From Burkholderia sp. NRF60-BP8 (GTDB taxonomy: Bacteria > Pseudomonadota > Gammaproteobacteria > Burkholderiales > Burkholderiaceae): a stretch of DNA of 64,000 bases. Location: assembly GCF_001522585.2 (NCBI RefSeq), contig NZ_CP013372.1, positions 1,178,001-1,242,000 of the forward strand, given 5' to 3'. The position numbers were made by a program, and so were the translations under genes. Below, one piece after another: positions 42,686 to 52,353 of this stretch (position 1 is the stretch's first letter; the number at the start of each line of letters is the position of its first letter). The notes under the pieces were generated by a model. The model had not been told where the DNA came from, ran no database searches, and worked only from the letters and a program-made list of their open reading frames with translations.

Positions 42686-44463
42686 TGGCCGCAGATAAGA
42701 AGCCGCACGTCGATGCGGTGATCGTCGGCTTCGGCTGGACCGGCGCGATTCTCGCGAAGGAACTGACCGAAGCGGGCCTGAACGTCGTCGCGCTCGAGCG
42801 CGGCGAATACCGCGACACCTATCCGGACGGCGCGTACCCGAACACGATCGACGAGCTGACCTACAACATCCGCAAGAAGCTGTTTCTCGACCTGTCGAAG
42901 ACGACCGTGTCGATCCGCCATGGCCTGCAGGACACCGCGCTGCCGTACCGGCAGCTCGCCGCGTTCCTGCCGGGCGAAGGCGTCGGCGGCGCGGGGCTGC
43001 ACTGGTCGGGCGTGCACTTCCGGATCGCGCCGGAAGAGCTGCGCCTGCGCAGCCACTACGAAGAGCGCTACGGCAAGAAGTTCATCCCCGAAGGAATGAC
43101 GATCCAGGATACGGGCGTCACGTACGACGAGCTCGAGCCGCATTTCGATTTCGCCGAGAAGGTGTTCGGCACGTCGGGGCAGGCGTACAAGGTCGGCGGC
43201 AAGGTGGTCGGCGACGGCAACGTGTTCGAGGCGAACCGCAGCGACAACTTCCCGCTGCCCGCGCAGCTCAATACGTATTCGGCGCAGCGCTTCTTCGATG
43301 CGGCGCACTCGCTCGGCCTGCATCCGTACCGGCTGCCGTCGGCGAACACGTCGGGGCCGTACACGAACCCGTACGGCGTGCAGATGGGCCCGTGCAACTT
43401 CTGCGGCTACTGCAGCGGCTACGCATGCTACATGTACTCGAAGGCGTCGCCGAACCTGAACATCCTGCCGGCGCTGAAGCAGGCGCCGAACTTCGAGCTG
43501 CGCTCGAAGTGCCACGTGCTGCGCGTCGACCTCGACGACACGAAGAAGCGCGCGACCGGCGTGACCTACGTCGATCCGGCCGGGCGTGAAGTGCACCAGC
43601 CGGCCGATCTCGTGATCGTGGCCGCGTTCCAGTATCACAACGTGCACCTGCTGCTGCTGTCGGGCATCGGCAAGCCGTACGACCCGGTGTCGGGCGAAGG
43701 CGTCGTGGGCCGCAATTTCGCGTACCAGAACCTGTCGACGATCAAGGCGTTCTTCGACAAGGACACCTACACGAATCCGTTCATCGGCGCGGGCGGCAAC
43801 GGCGTCGCGGTGGACGACTTCAACGCGGACAACTTCGATCACGGCCCGCTAGGCTTCGTCGGCGGCTCGCCGCTGTGGGTGAACCAGGCCGGCGTGAAGC
43901 CGATCAGCGGCATCGCGACGCCGCCCGGCACGCCGCAGTGGGGCTCGGCGTGGAAGAAGGCGGTCAAGGACAACTACGCGCACACGATCTCGATGGATGC
44001 GCACGGCACCAACATGTCGTACCGCGACGTGTATCTCGATCTCGATCCGACCTATCGCGATTCGTACGGCCAGCCGCTGTTGCGGATGACGTTCGACTGG
44101 AAGGACAACGACATCAGGATGGCGCAGTACGTGACCGGGCAGATGAAGAAGATCGCGGAGGCGATGGGGCCGAAGGCGATCGGCGTGTCGACGCGCGAGT
44201 TCGGCAAGCACTTCGACTCGCGCCAGTACCAGACGACCCACCTCGTCGGCGGCGCGATCATGGGCACCGACCCGAAGACGAGCGTGCTGAACCGCTATCT
44301 GCAGTGCTGGGACGTGCACAACGTGTTCGTGATGGGCGCGTCCGCGCTGCCGCAGGGCATCGGCTACAACCCGACCGGGATCATCGCGGCGCTGGCCTAC
44401 TGGTCGGCACGCACGATCCGCGAGCAGTACCTGAAAAATCCCGCTCCGCTGGTGACCGCATGA
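42685..44463 (+). CDS. Gluconate 2-dehydrogenase flavoprotein subunit (GMC oxidoreductase)
   Basis: The 592-residue FAD-dependent subunit oxidises D-gluconate to 2-keto-D-gluconate in the periplasm. It has the N-terminal dinucleotide motif VIVGFGWTGAILAKELTEAGLNVVALERG, the GEGVGGAGLHWSG flavin loop, a cysteine-rich NFCGYCSGYACYMYSK insert typical of this enzyme type, and the C-terminal GMC block GASALPQGIGYNPTGIIAALAY. It lacks its own export signal and presumably travels with the Tat-signal gamma subunit. A related 2-ketogluconate or sorbitol dehydrogenase is a less likely alternative. Confidence 0.92.
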   Translation: MAADKKPHVDAVIVGFGWTGAILAKELTEAGLNVVALERGEYRDTYPDGAYPNTIDELTYNIRKKLFLDLSKTTVSIRHGLQDTALPYRQLAAFLPGEGVGGAGLHWSGVHFRIAPEELRLRSHYEERYGKKFIPEGMTIQDTGVTYDELEPHFDFAEKVFGTSGQAYKVGGKVVGDGNVFEANRSDNFPLPAQLNTYSAQRFFDAAHSLGLHPYRLPSANTSGPYTNPYGVQMGPCNFCGYCSGYACYMYSKASPNLNILPALKQAPNFELRSKCHVLRVDLDDTKKRATGVTYVDPAGREVHQPADLVIVAAFQYHNVHLLLLSGIGKPYDPVSGEGVVGRNFAYQNLSTIKAFFDKDTYTNPFIGAGGNGVAVDDFNADNFDHGPLGFVGGSPLWVNQAGVKPISGIATPPGTPQWGSAWKKAVKDNYAHTISMDAHGTNMSYRDVYLDLDPTYRDSYGQPLLRMTFDWKDNDIRMAQYVTGQMKKIAEAMGPKAIGVSTREFGKHFDSRQYQTTHLVGGAIMGTDPKTSVLNRYLQCWDVHNVFVMGASALPQGIGYNPTGIIAALAYWSARTIREQYLKNPAPLVTA

Positions 44464-45887
44464 AGAGGACGATGAACCACCACAACGCCGCGCGTTCGGT
44501 TTCCCCGCTGCGGCGCGCGCTGGCGATCGGCACGGCATGGGCGGCATTCGGTCTGTCGGGCGGCGCAGCGTTCGCACAGCCGGCGTCCGCGCCGGCCGCG
44601 GCTTCGGGCCCGGCGGCCGCACCGGCGGCGCTGTCCGCCGACGCGGCCCTCGTCAAGCGCGGCGAATATCTTGCCCGCGCCGGCGACTGCATCGCCTGCC
44701 ACACCGCGAGCGGCGGCAAGCCGTTCGCGGGCGGGCTGAAGTTCGACACGCCGATCGGCGGCATCTACTCGACGAACATCACGCCGGACCCGAAGACGGG
44801 CCTCGGCGGCTGGACCTACGAGGACTTCACCCGCGCGGTGCGCGAAGGCGTGCGCAAGAACGGCGACACGATGTATCCGGCCATGCCGTTCCCGTCGTAT
44901 TCGCGGCTGACCGACGACGACATGAAGGCGCTGTACGCGTACTTCATGCACGGCGTCGCGCCCGTCGAGCACGAGAACCGCGCGGTCGACATCGTGTGGC
45001 CGCTGTCGATGCGCTGGCCGCTCGGCATCTGGCGCAAGATGTTCGCGCCGTCGCCGAAGCCGTTCGACGCGGCGCCGTACACCGACCCGGTGGTCGCGCG
45101 CGGCGCGTATCTGGTGCAGGGGCTCGGCCACTGCGGCGCGTGTCATACGCCGCGCGCGCCGACGATGCAGGAGCGCGGGCTGACCGACGCGGACGGCCCC
45201 GACTTCCTGGCCGGCGGCGCGGCGATCGACGGCTGGGTGCCGACGAGCCTGCGCGGCGAGCCGCGCACGGGCCTCGGCACGTGGAACGAAGCCGAGATCG
45301 TGCAGTTCCTGAAGACCGGCCGCACGCTGCGCACGGCCGCGTTCGGCGGGATGACGGACGTGGTCGGCCACAGCATGCAGCACATGACCGACGACGACCT
45401 GAACGCGATCGCGCGCTACCTGAAAACCTTGCCGCCGCGTGTGCAGGGCGAGCAGCCGCACGTGTACGACGCGGCCGCCGCGAAGGCGCTGCAGACCGGC
45501 GATGCGAGCAAGCCGGGCGCGGCCGTCTATCGCGACAACTGCATGGCCTGCCATCGCAGCGACGGCCACGGCTATACGCGCGTGTTCCCGGCGCTCGCCG
45601 GCAACCCGGTCGTGCAGGGCGACGATCCGACCTCGCTGATCCACGTCGTGCTGGAAGGCAGCGCGCTGCAGGGGACGCGCACCGCGCCGTCGACCTTCAC
45701 GATGCCGCCGTTCGGCTGGCGCCTGTCGGACCAGGAAGTCGCGGACGTGTCGAACTTCGTGCGCACGAGCTGGGGCAACACGGGCGCGCCGGTGACCGCC
45801 GCGCAGGTCGCGAAGGTGCGCAAGAGCGTGCCGTCGACACGGCCCGAGCCGCCGCCGGGCGCGCGGTTCCCGCAAGCGTCGCGCTGA
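44460..45887 (+). CDS. Gluconate 2-dehydrogenase tri-haem cytochrome c subunit
   Basis: The 475-residue subunit passes electrons from the flavoprotein to ubiquinone or the terminal oxidase. A signal peptide (GTAWAAFGLSGGAAFA) is followed by an Ala/Pro-rich linker and three c-type haem sites: CIACH, CGACH and CMACH. The ATG overlaps the flavoprotein stop by four bases. No C-terminal membrane anchor is evident (the end is Pro/Arg-rich), so attachment may be peripheral. A strong terminator follows. Confidence 0.94.
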   Translation: MKRTMNHHNAARSVSPLRRALAIGTAWAAFGLSGGAAFAQPASAPAAASGPAAAPAALSADAALVKRGEYLARAGDCIACHTASGGKPFAGGLKFDTPIGGIYSTNITPDPKTGLGGWTYEDFTRAVREGVRKNGDTMYPAMPFPSYSRLTDDDMKALYAYFMHGVAPVEHENRAVDIVWPLSMRWPLGIWRKMFAPSPKPFDAAPYTDPVVARGAYLVQGLGHCGACHTPRAPTMQERGLTDADGPDFLAGGAAIDGWVPTSLRGEPRTGLGTWNEAEIVQFLKTGRTLRTAAFGGMTDVVGHSMQHMTDDDLNAIARYLKTLPPRVQGEQPHVYDAAAAKALQTGDASKPGAAVYRDNCMACHRSDGHGYTRVFPALAGNPVVQGDDPTSLIHVVLEGSALQGTRTAPSTFTMPPFGWRLSDQEVADVSNFVRTSWGNTGAPVTAAQVAKVRKSVPSTRPEPPPGARFPQASR

Positions 45888-45978
45888 CGGGCGCCGGCCC
45901 GCCGGCGGCCCGGCCCGCGCAACCTGCGGCCGGGCTTGCGACGCATTTCGCCTGCGCAGGGGTTGCACCCCGCCAATA

Positions 45979-46020
45979 CGCGCCGCCGCGTTGAAATTTT
46001 CGCGGCGGCGCGCCATTTTT
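45979..46020 (+). terminator. Rho-independent terminator of the gluconate dehydrogenase operon
   Basis: Twelve-base perfect GC arms (45979-45990 and 46001-46012) with a 10-nt loop (TTGAAATTTT) are followed by CCATTTTT. Placement 90 bases after the cytochrome stop and before the antiporter gene fits an intrinsic terminator on the plus strand. Confidence 0.85.
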
Positions 46021-46086
46021 CCGCCTCATCCCGTATCCTTTCACTCTTGAACCTTACTAATTCGTTACAAGAGCTTGGGAGGGGGG

Positions 46087-47802
46087 ATGCCTCATGACGT
46101 CAGCCTGATTGCGTTGCTCGCGGCCGGTTTCGGTCTCGCGATGATCTTCGGTTATCTCGCGTCGCTGCTGAAAATGCCGCCGCTCGTCGGCTATCTGCTC
46201 GCCGGGATCGTGATCGGCCCCGGCACGCCCGGTTTCGTCGGCGACTTGTCGCTCGCGCAGCAGCTCGCCGAAGTCGGCGTGATGCTGCTGATGTTCGGCG
46301 TCGGTCTGCATTTTTCGCTCGGCGATCTCCTCGCGGTGCGCAAGATCGCGCTGCCGGGCGCCATCGTGCAGATCACCGTCGCGACGCTGCTCGGCGGCGG
46401 GCTCGCGCTTACCTGGGGCTGGAGCCTCGGTGCGGCGCTCGTGTTCGGGCTCGCGCTGTCGGTCGCGAGTACCGTCGTGCTGTTGCGCGCGCTCGAAGGG
46501 CGCGGGCTCGTCGAGACGGTCAACGGGCGCATCGCGGTGGGCTGGCTGGTCGTCGAGGATCTCGTGATGGTGCTCGTGCTGGTGTTGCTGCCGCCGGTGG
46601 CGGGGCTGCTCGGCGGCACGCCGCCCGGCGACGCGCATGCGGCGGGCGGCAGCGTGTGGGGCACGCTCGGCGTCACGATGCTGAAAGTCGCGGCGTTCAT
46701 TGCGCTGATGCTGGTGGTCGGCAAGCGCGTGTTCCCGCGCATTCTTTGGCTCGTCGCGCGCACCGGGTCGCGTGAGCTGTTCACGCTGTGCATGATCGCG
46801 GCCGCGGTCGGCATCGCGTTCGGCGCGGCGAAGCTGTTCGACGTGTCGTTCGCGCTCGGCGCGTTCTTCGCCGGGATGATGATGCGCGAGTCGGAATTCA
46901 GCCGGCGCGCGGCCGATGAGACGCTGCCGCTGCGCGACGCGTTCTCGGTGCTGTTCTTCATCTCGGTCGGCATGCTGTTCGACCCGAAGGTGCTGCTCGA
47001 CGAGCCGCTGCACGTGATCGAGGTCGCGGCCATCGTGCTGATCGGCAAGACGCTCGCGGCCGTCGCGCTGGTGATCGCATTCCGCTATCCGCTGAACACG
47101 GCACTGACCGTGGGCGCCGGCCTCGCACAGATCGGCGAATTCTCGTTCATCCTCGCAGGTCTCGGCCGCGCGCTCGGGCTGTTGTCGGCCGAGGGGCAGA
47201 GCCTGATTCTCGCGGTCGCGCTGATCTCGATCGCGATGAACACGCTGCTGTTCGCGCTGATCGATCCGGCGCTCGCGTGGATCCGCAAGCATTCGGCGTT
47301 CGCGCGCAAGCTCGAGGCGCGCGACGATCCGCTCGCCGCACTGCCGATGTCGACGCCGCAGACGCATCTGACCGGGCAGGTCGTGATCGTCGGCTACGGC
47401 AAGGTCGGCACGCGGATCGCGCATGCGCTGGACGAGCGCGGCATCGCGTATGTCGTCGTCGAGCAGAATCGCGAGCTCGTCGAGAAGCTGCGCGCGGACG
47501 GCATCGCGGCCGTGTCGGGCGACGCGATCGAGCCGATCGTGCTCGTGCAGGCGCATATCGCCCGCGCCGGGATGCTGGTCGTGACGCTGCCCGACGTGTT
47601 CGACGTGCGGCAGATCGTCGAGATATCGCGCACGCTCAATCCGACGCTGGAGGTCGTGCTGTGCACGAACAGCGGCGACGAGGCCGCGCTGCTGTCGAGC
47701 GAGGGCGTCGGCACCGTGTTCATGGGCGAGTCGGAACTCGCGCGCGCGATGACGGCGCATGTGCTCGGCAGGATGACGAGGCCGGCGGCAGCGTCGCACT
47801 GA
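46087..47802 (+). CDS. Monovalent cation:proton antiporter with RCK domain (CPA2, YbaL/KefB-like)
   Basis: The 571-residue protein has about twelve N-terminal spans (residues 1-390; GYLLAGIVIGPGTPGF, SVASTVVLLRALEGRGLV) of the CPA2 exchanger family, and a cytoplasmic TrkA-N/RCK domain starting VVIVGYGKVGTRIAHAL near residue 435. It probably exchanges K+ (or Na+) for H+, with nucleotide-gated control. The ATG 46087 follows GGGAGGGG directly; a TTG at 46075 is in frame. It is monocistronic, following the terminator of the upstream operon. Confidence 0.9.
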   Translation: MPHDVSLIALLAAGFGLAMIFGYLASLLKMPPLVGYLLAGIVIGPGTPGFVGDLSLAQQLAEVGVMLLMFGVGLHFSLGDLLAVRKIALPGAIVQITVATLLGGGLALTWGWSLGAALVFGLALSVASTVVLLRALEGRGLVETVNGRIAVGWLVVEDLVMVLVLVLLPPVAGLLGGTPPGDAHAAGGSVWGTLGVTMLKVAAFIALMLVVGKRVFPRILWLVARTGSRELFTLCMIAAAVGIAFGAAKLFDVSFALGAFFAGMMMRESEFSRRAADETLPLRDAFSVLFFISVGMLFDPKVLLDEPLHVIEVAAIVLIGKTLAAVALVIAFRYPLNTALTVGAGLAQIGEFSFILAGLGRALGLLSAEGQSLILAVALISIAMNTLLFALIDPALAWIRKHSAFARKLEARDDPLAALPMSTPQTHLTGQVVIVGYGKVGTRIAHALDERGIAYVVVEQNRELVEKLRADGIAAVSGDAIEPIVLVQAHIARAGMLVVTLPDVFDVRQIVEISRTLNPTLEVVLCTNSGDEAALLSSEGVGTVFMGESELARAMTAHVLGRMTRPAAASH

Positions 47803-48384
47803 CGTTGCGCGGCGTGGGGCCGCGCTCGGCGCGCGGGGCGGCGGCTTCGATGCCGGCCGCCCCGTCGTTCAACGGGACGTATCGTGCGTCGGTGCATGCG
47901 CGGGCACGTGATAGCCGGTAAGCAAGCCATCGTCCGAAATGACGCCGCGGCCCCAGTGATCGCAGCGCGGCGACGTCGGCGCTCGGTCGCCGGCAGCGCG
48001 AGAATCGTCCATGTCGTGCGATTCCCTGGTCCAGAGACCCATCGAGCCGAATCATCAGCCGTTTTGTGGCATTTCTCGCACCGTGTCTCGGAAAGCCCGA
48101 GTACAAAAAGAATAATTAGTACAAGTCCGATTGGTTTGAAATCGAGTTTGAAGATTGTCCACTGTCCTCTCGTTTTCTGCTCTCGCACAATTTCGGATGC
48201 CGTTTTTCATGCTGCGCACAGGCGGTCGACGCGCAGCGGCGCGGATACACCCGGATGCATCTGGAGCGGATGTATCCGGCTGCGGCGCGCAAGGCGACGC
48301 ACGTCATTGAAACGATGGGCATGCCCGAACGCGTCGTGGCTCGAAAAACGCTGCCGACACATCGACAACGAACGAAACGAGATA
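47803..48384. other. Intergenic region with GC stem-loop and AT-rich promoter zone
   Basis: There is no gene. Arms CGGGGCGGC (47834-47842) and GCCGCCCCG (47856-47864) form a hairpin just after the antiporter gene, a weak terminator candidate without T-run. From about 48,060 the DNA becomes AT-richer, leading into the low-GC adhesin gene; this part presumably carries its promoter. Confidence 0.4.
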
Positions 48385-49470
48385 ATGATTCAAATCAGCA
48401 GAAATCTTTTGAAAACGGCTTGCCGGGCGGCGTCCGTGGTATTGAGCGGGCTGTTGCTGACCGTGGCGTTGCCAGTGCAGGGGCAAACGGTCATGAAGTG
48501 TCAGTCGGTGCCCCCGAGCGAGGGCCCGGGGATACACCATTATGTTGACATCAATTTCCCCGCATCGATCCGCGTCGCGCCCGGCACACCGAACGGAGCG
48601 GTCATTGCGACGGTGACGGCAGAGTTCCCTTACGCCTGTCCAGCTAATCCGAACTCTCCGCCGGGCTATGATTACTGGTTCATATTCCCCGGACAGTCGT
48701 GGCTGACGACGAACTATCCGAATGTGGGTAAATTGACCACGCTTCAAAATTATCGGGAGTTCGAAACCTTCGGTTTTCGTGTGACGAACCTCGATACGGG
48801 GCGGGTAATGGCGGTTCATCATAGCCTGCAGGAATGGGCGCCGTCCCATACGAATGCTGAGCCGCTTTCCAAGGTGTTGAGATTGAAAATCGAAATGATC
48901 AAGCTCAACGACAATATCTATAATTTCGCAAAAATTCGGAATCCCAATGCGGCGGTGGGTATCGAGGTGAGAAACAGAGGCAAGGCGGCGCGAGCGATAA
49001 CAGTGGATTTCAAGTTCTTCAAGTCCGGGGGAAGTTTGGTTGTCACCCCGAATAGTTGTACGGTCACCACGCCGAATGTCAATGTGACGTTGCCGCCCGT
49101 ATCCGCAGGCAAGCTGAATCAGGCGGGCGCCACGGCCGGCGACACGGGTTTCAATATCGGGCTGTCCTGCCAATCCGGCTCGAATGTGTATGTGACGCTG
49201 ACCGATTTGACCGACCCGTCGAATACCTCGACCAACCTGTCGCTGGTTCCCGGTTCGACTGCGTCGGACGTCAAGCTGCGCATCCTGAGAAATGGCAATC
49301 CGGTCGGGTTCGGCCCCGATTCGGCCGACCCGGGCAATCCGAATCAATGGCTGGTTGGACCGTCGAGCTCGACCTCCAGCATTCCGCTGTCCGCGCAATA
49401 TGTGTCGACCGGGCGCGTCACGCCGGGGACGGTCAAAGGCGCGGCGACGTTCACGTTGAGCTATCAATAA
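48385..49470 (+). CDS. Orphan two-domain fimbrial-type adhesin
   Basis: The 361-residue protein has a Sec signal peptide (SGLLLTVALPVQGQ), an N-terminal unknown/lectin-like part (residues 30-225) and a C-terminal pilin-like domain (about 225-361) ending ISAQ/YVSTGRVTPGTVKGAATFTLSYQ, the beta-strand pattern of fimbrial subunits with a penultimate Tyr; CTVTTPNVNVTLPPVSAGKL supplies the first pilin cysteine and IGLSCQSG the second. This organisation is that of tip adhesins such as FimH. No chaperone, usher or pilin gene is nearby. Base composition is lower in GC than neighbours, suggesting acquisition by transfer or residue of a larger cluster. Confidence 0.7.
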   Translation: MIQISRNLLKTACRAASVVLSGLLLTVALPVQGQTVMKCQSVPPSEGPGIHHYVDINFPASIRVAPGTPNGAVIATVTAEFPYACPANPNSPPGYDYWFIFPGQSWLTTNYPNVGKLTTLQNYREFETFGFRVTNLDTGRVMAVHHSLQEWAPSHTNAEPLSKVLRLKIEMIKLNDNIYNFAKIRNPNAAVGIEVRNRGKAARAITVDFKFFKSGGSLVVTPNSCTVTTPNVNVTLPPVSAGKLNQAGATAGDTGFNIGLSCQSGSNVYVTLTDLTDPSNTSTNLSLVPGSTASDVKLRILRNGNPVGFGPDSADPGNPNQWLVGPSSSTSSIPLSAQYVSTGRVTPGTVKGAATFTLSYQ

Positions 49471-49688
49471 TCACGTCGGGTCACGTCGGGGCCGTGCGCG
49501 ACAGCGAAGACGCACGGGCGCGTTTAACGCATGAGGCGACGCGCTACCGCACGAGGCGACGCGCGTGCTGCGTGGCCGCGACCGAACGGTGGTGACCTTC
49601 GGTTCGTTCTCGAATCAATAGAGCGCAGCGAGCATCGGTTTCTGCCTCATGATGCGATTGCAGACCGGCAATGCTGCCGGCGACCGGC

Positions 49689-51584
49689 TCAGCTTGCGGG
49701 CACCTTCGTCGGTACGGTCGTGTCCGACTGCGCGGCCGTTTCCACCGGCACGGCGGCTTTCCGAGCGGAAGCTGTCTTCGGTTGAGCAACCGCCGTTGAT
49801 GCCGCGACCTTCTTCGGTGGCGTGATCGCCTTGTCCGGCTGGGGCTTCTCCGCTTCGACCGGCGCATCGGGCGGCACGCCGAGCAACTGCAGCGAGCCGC
49901 TCGTGACCGACGCGAACACCGGGCCGGCGACCGTGCCGCCGTAGTAGCCCTTGCCGCGCGGCTCGTCGATCATCACCGCGACGATCAGGCGCGGATCGCT
50001 CATCGGCGCCATCCCGGCGAACAGCGCGCGGTACTTGCCCTTCGCATAGGTCGCGCCGACCTGCTTGCGCGCGGTACCTGTCTTGCCGCCGATCCGGTAG
50101 CCGTCGACGCGCGCGCGGCGCCCCGTGCCGCCTTCACCCACCGCCATCTCGAGCATCGAGCGGATGGCGGCGGCCGTTTGCGGCGAGGTCACGCGATGGC
50201 CGCGATGCGCGTCGATCGTCTGCTGATCGGTGCCGTTCTTCAGCAGCGACACCGGGTGCAGCGTGCCGTCGCCCGCATACGCGGTGTAAGTCTGCGCGAT
50301 CTGCAGCAGCGACATCGACAGCCCGTAGCCGTACGCCATCGTCGCCTGCTCGATCGGCCGCCAGCGCTTGTAGCCGCGCAGCCGGCCCGACGCGACGCCC
50401 GGGAACGTCAGTTCCGGCGCGCGGCCGATCCCGTACTCTTGGTATTTGTTCCAGATCGTTTCGGCGGGCAGGTTCAGCGCCAGCTTCGCTAGCGCGACGT
50501 TGCTGGACTTCTGCAGCGCCTGCGCGACGGTGAGCGACCCGTGGTTCGACGTGTCGTGGATCACGGCCGGCCCGATCTTGTAGGTGCCCGGCGACGTGTT
50601 GATGATCGTGTTCGGCGTGACCTTGCGCTCGTCGATCGACAGCGCGACGACGAGCGGCTTGATCGTCGAGCCGGGCTCGAACGTGTCGATCACCGCGCGG
50701 TTGCGCAATTGCTGGCCGGTGAGGCGCGCGCGGTCGTTCGGGTCGAAGGTCGGGTAGTTCGCCAGCGCGAGGATCTCGCCGTTTTGCGCGTCGAGCACGA
50801 CGACGCTGCCGGCCACCGCGTTGTTCTCGATCACGGCCGCCTTGAGTTGGCTGAACGCGAGCTGCTGGATGCGGCGGTCGATCGTCAGCTCGATCGTCGC
50901 GCCGTGCTGTGCGGGGACGAGCGGGCGCGTGTCCGACACGATGCGGCCGAGCCGGTCGCGGATCACCTCGCGCTGGCCCGACGTGCCCTGCAGGCGCGCG
51001 TTCGCCGCGAGCTCGACACCTTCCTGGCCCGAGTCCTCGACGTTCGTGAACCCGACCACGTGCGCAGCCGATTCGCCTTCCGGGTAGAAGCGCTTCGAAT
51101 CGGCGATCTGCGTGATGCCGTCGATCGCGAGCTTGTCGAGCCGGCTGGCGGTGTCCGCGTCGACCTGCCGCTTGAGCAGCACGAACGTCTTGTCGTTGCC
51201 GAGACGCCGCTTCACCTCGACGAGCGGCATGTCGAGCAGCTTCGCGATCTGCGGGTAATCGGTGTCGGCGACCTGTTTCGGGTTCGCCCAGATTTCATAG
51301 GTCGCCAGGCTGACCGCGAGCATCGCGCCGTTGCGGTCGACGATGGGCCCGCGCATCGCGTCGAGCTCGATCGTGCGCTGATAGCGCTTCTGGCCCTGGC
51401 CGACGTAAAAATCCTGGTTCGCGACCTGCACCCAGAAAGCGCGCGCAATCAGCGCCGCGAACGCGAGAAACACGACGACCACGATCAGCCGCGAGCGCCA
51501 CATCGGCAGGCGCGACGCGAGCATTGGATTCTTGGTCGCCGCCGCGTACGGATCGGCAGGATGGGTCTTCTTTTTCACGCTCAT
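49689..51584 (-). CDS. Penicillin-binding protein 3 homolog (FtsI family)
   Basis: This class B PBP is a septal or elongation transpeptidase. The 631-residue protein has one N-terminal span (about residues 32-50), a PBP dimerisation domain (IELDAMRGPIVDRNG...), and a transpeptidase domain with S306-TIK (catalytic Ser306), S360-SN, and K501-TG motifs, all intact. It is outside the dcw cluster, so it is probably a second, accessory FtsI. C-terminal to about residue 590 it has a long Pro/Ala/Lys-rich tail. ATG 51584 was chosen from MSVKKKTHPADPY, with the signal anchor in the right place. Confidence 0.92.
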   Translation of the reverse strand: MSVKKKTHPADPYAAATKNPMLASRLPMWRSRLIVVVVFLAFAALIARAFWVQVANQDFYVGQGQKRYQRTIELDAMRGPIVDRNGAMLAVSLATYEIWANPKQVADTDYPQIAKLLDMPLVEVKRRLGNDKTFVLLKRQVDADTASRLDKLAIDGITQIADSKRFYPEGESAAHVVGFTNVEDSGQEGVELAANARLQGTSGQREVIRDRLGRIVSDTRPLVPAQHGATIELTIDRRIQQLAFSQLKAAVIENNAVAGSVVVLDAQNGEILALANYPTFDPNDRARLTGQQLRNRAVIDTFEPGSTIKPLVVALSIDERKVTPNTIINTSPGTYKIGPAVIHDTSNHGSLTVAQALQKSSNVALAKLALNLPAETIWNKYQEYGIGRAPELTFPGVASGRLRGYKRWRPIEQATMAYGYGLSMSLLQIAQTYTAYAGDGTLHPVSLLKNGTDQQTIDAHRGHRVTSPQTAAAIRSMLEMAVGEGGTGRRARVDGYRIGGKTGTARKQVGATYAKGKYRALFAGMAPMSDPRLIVAVMIDEPRGKGYYGGTVAGPVFASVTSGSLQLLGVPPDAPVEAEKPQPDKAITPPKKVAASTAVAQPKTASARKAAVPVETAAQSDTTVPTKVPAS

Positions 51585-52005
51585 GCAATGGCCGGGTCGG
51601 GCCGCCGGACGGCGGCTGGTCAGTCTGAATAATGCGATTGTAATAAATGAGTAAACATCGTGTGGGGAAAGTGTGTTCCGGCCCCGCAAAAAGGCGAGTG
51701 GCGCGCTGCTTGAGAAAGCGAGAGGAAGAGGAGGAGGAGGGGGGACGCCGACGCAGGATTGCGCGCCGGGTGCGGGTGATGGAACACGGACGATCCACCG
51801 CATGCCGATCCGGGTGCACGATCTCGGGCGAGCCTCGATGGCGACCGTTCCGGCGCGCGATCAATTGCCCGCGCGTCGGTTATTTCTTTAATTCCGAAAA
51901 TGAAAAGCGCCTCCAGCCGAGGCGCCATTCATGCTGAATATCGAAATAAATATCACTGTTACCGGAATAAACCCGAAAACCGCAGACGATTGATGTCAAT
52001 AATAC
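51585..52005. other. Intergenic region with homopurine tract
   Basis: No gene is evident. It contains the promoter region of the PBP gene. A nearly pure purine run lies at about 51,713-51,746 (plus strand), and a minus-strand terminator of the next gene lies at 51,907-51,925 (listed separately). Confidence 0.4.
51907..51925 (-). terminator. Rho-independent terminator, minus strand
   Basis: Arms GCGCCTC (51907-51913) and GAGGCGC (51919-51925) with a 5-base loop are followed on the minus strand by TTTTCATTTT. It lies 80 bases downstream of the small minus-strand gene at 52006 and probably ends its transcript. Confidence 0.75.
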
Positions 52006-52353
52006 CTATCGGGCAACGGAAATAAATTCCCGGTATTCCGGCGGGGTCGTGCAGGTATCGACGGCCTGCAGACGCCACGCGCCGTCGGGATGCTCGCCGG
52101 CGAGCACCGCGGGGCCCTGTTCGCGCCGCGTCGCATCGAACGACAGCCCCTTCAGCTGACAGACGGCATGGCTGCCGTCGGCTGCGCAGAGCGCCATCGC
52201 GCCTTCCACGTCGCGGACCTTGCCCCAGGTCGGAAGGTCGATGCCCTGATGTGCCTCGCGCGACCACAGCCCTTCGTCGGTATCGACCCACAATACCGCG
52301 AACGATTGCCGGGTTGCCGATTCGCTGCCATTAATCCGAATGGTGAGGCGCAT
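52006..52353 (-). CDS. Conserved-looking hypothetical protein, 115 aa
   Basis: The protein has no signal peptide or membrane segment and I do not recognise its family. Features are a beta-rich, Trp-containing sequence (FAVLWVDTDEGLWSREAHQGIDLPTWGKV) with three cysteines. A good ribosome site (AGGAGA) precedes ATG 52353 and a convincing terminator follows the stop, so it is probably a real monocistronic gene. The upstream non-coding DNA is AT-rich. Confidence 0.65.
   Translation of the reverse strand: MRLTIRINGSESATRQSFAVLWVDTDEGLWSREAHQGIDLPTWGKVRDVEGAMALCAADGSHAVCQLKGLSFDATRREQGPAVLAGEHPDGAWRLQAVDTCTTPPEYREFISVAR

Noticed and set aside
46057..47799. 580-codon minus-strand ORF opposite the antiporter
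   Set aside because: It is rich in Asp, His, Arg and Gln in a pattern produced by the antisense of membrane-protein codons; no domain.
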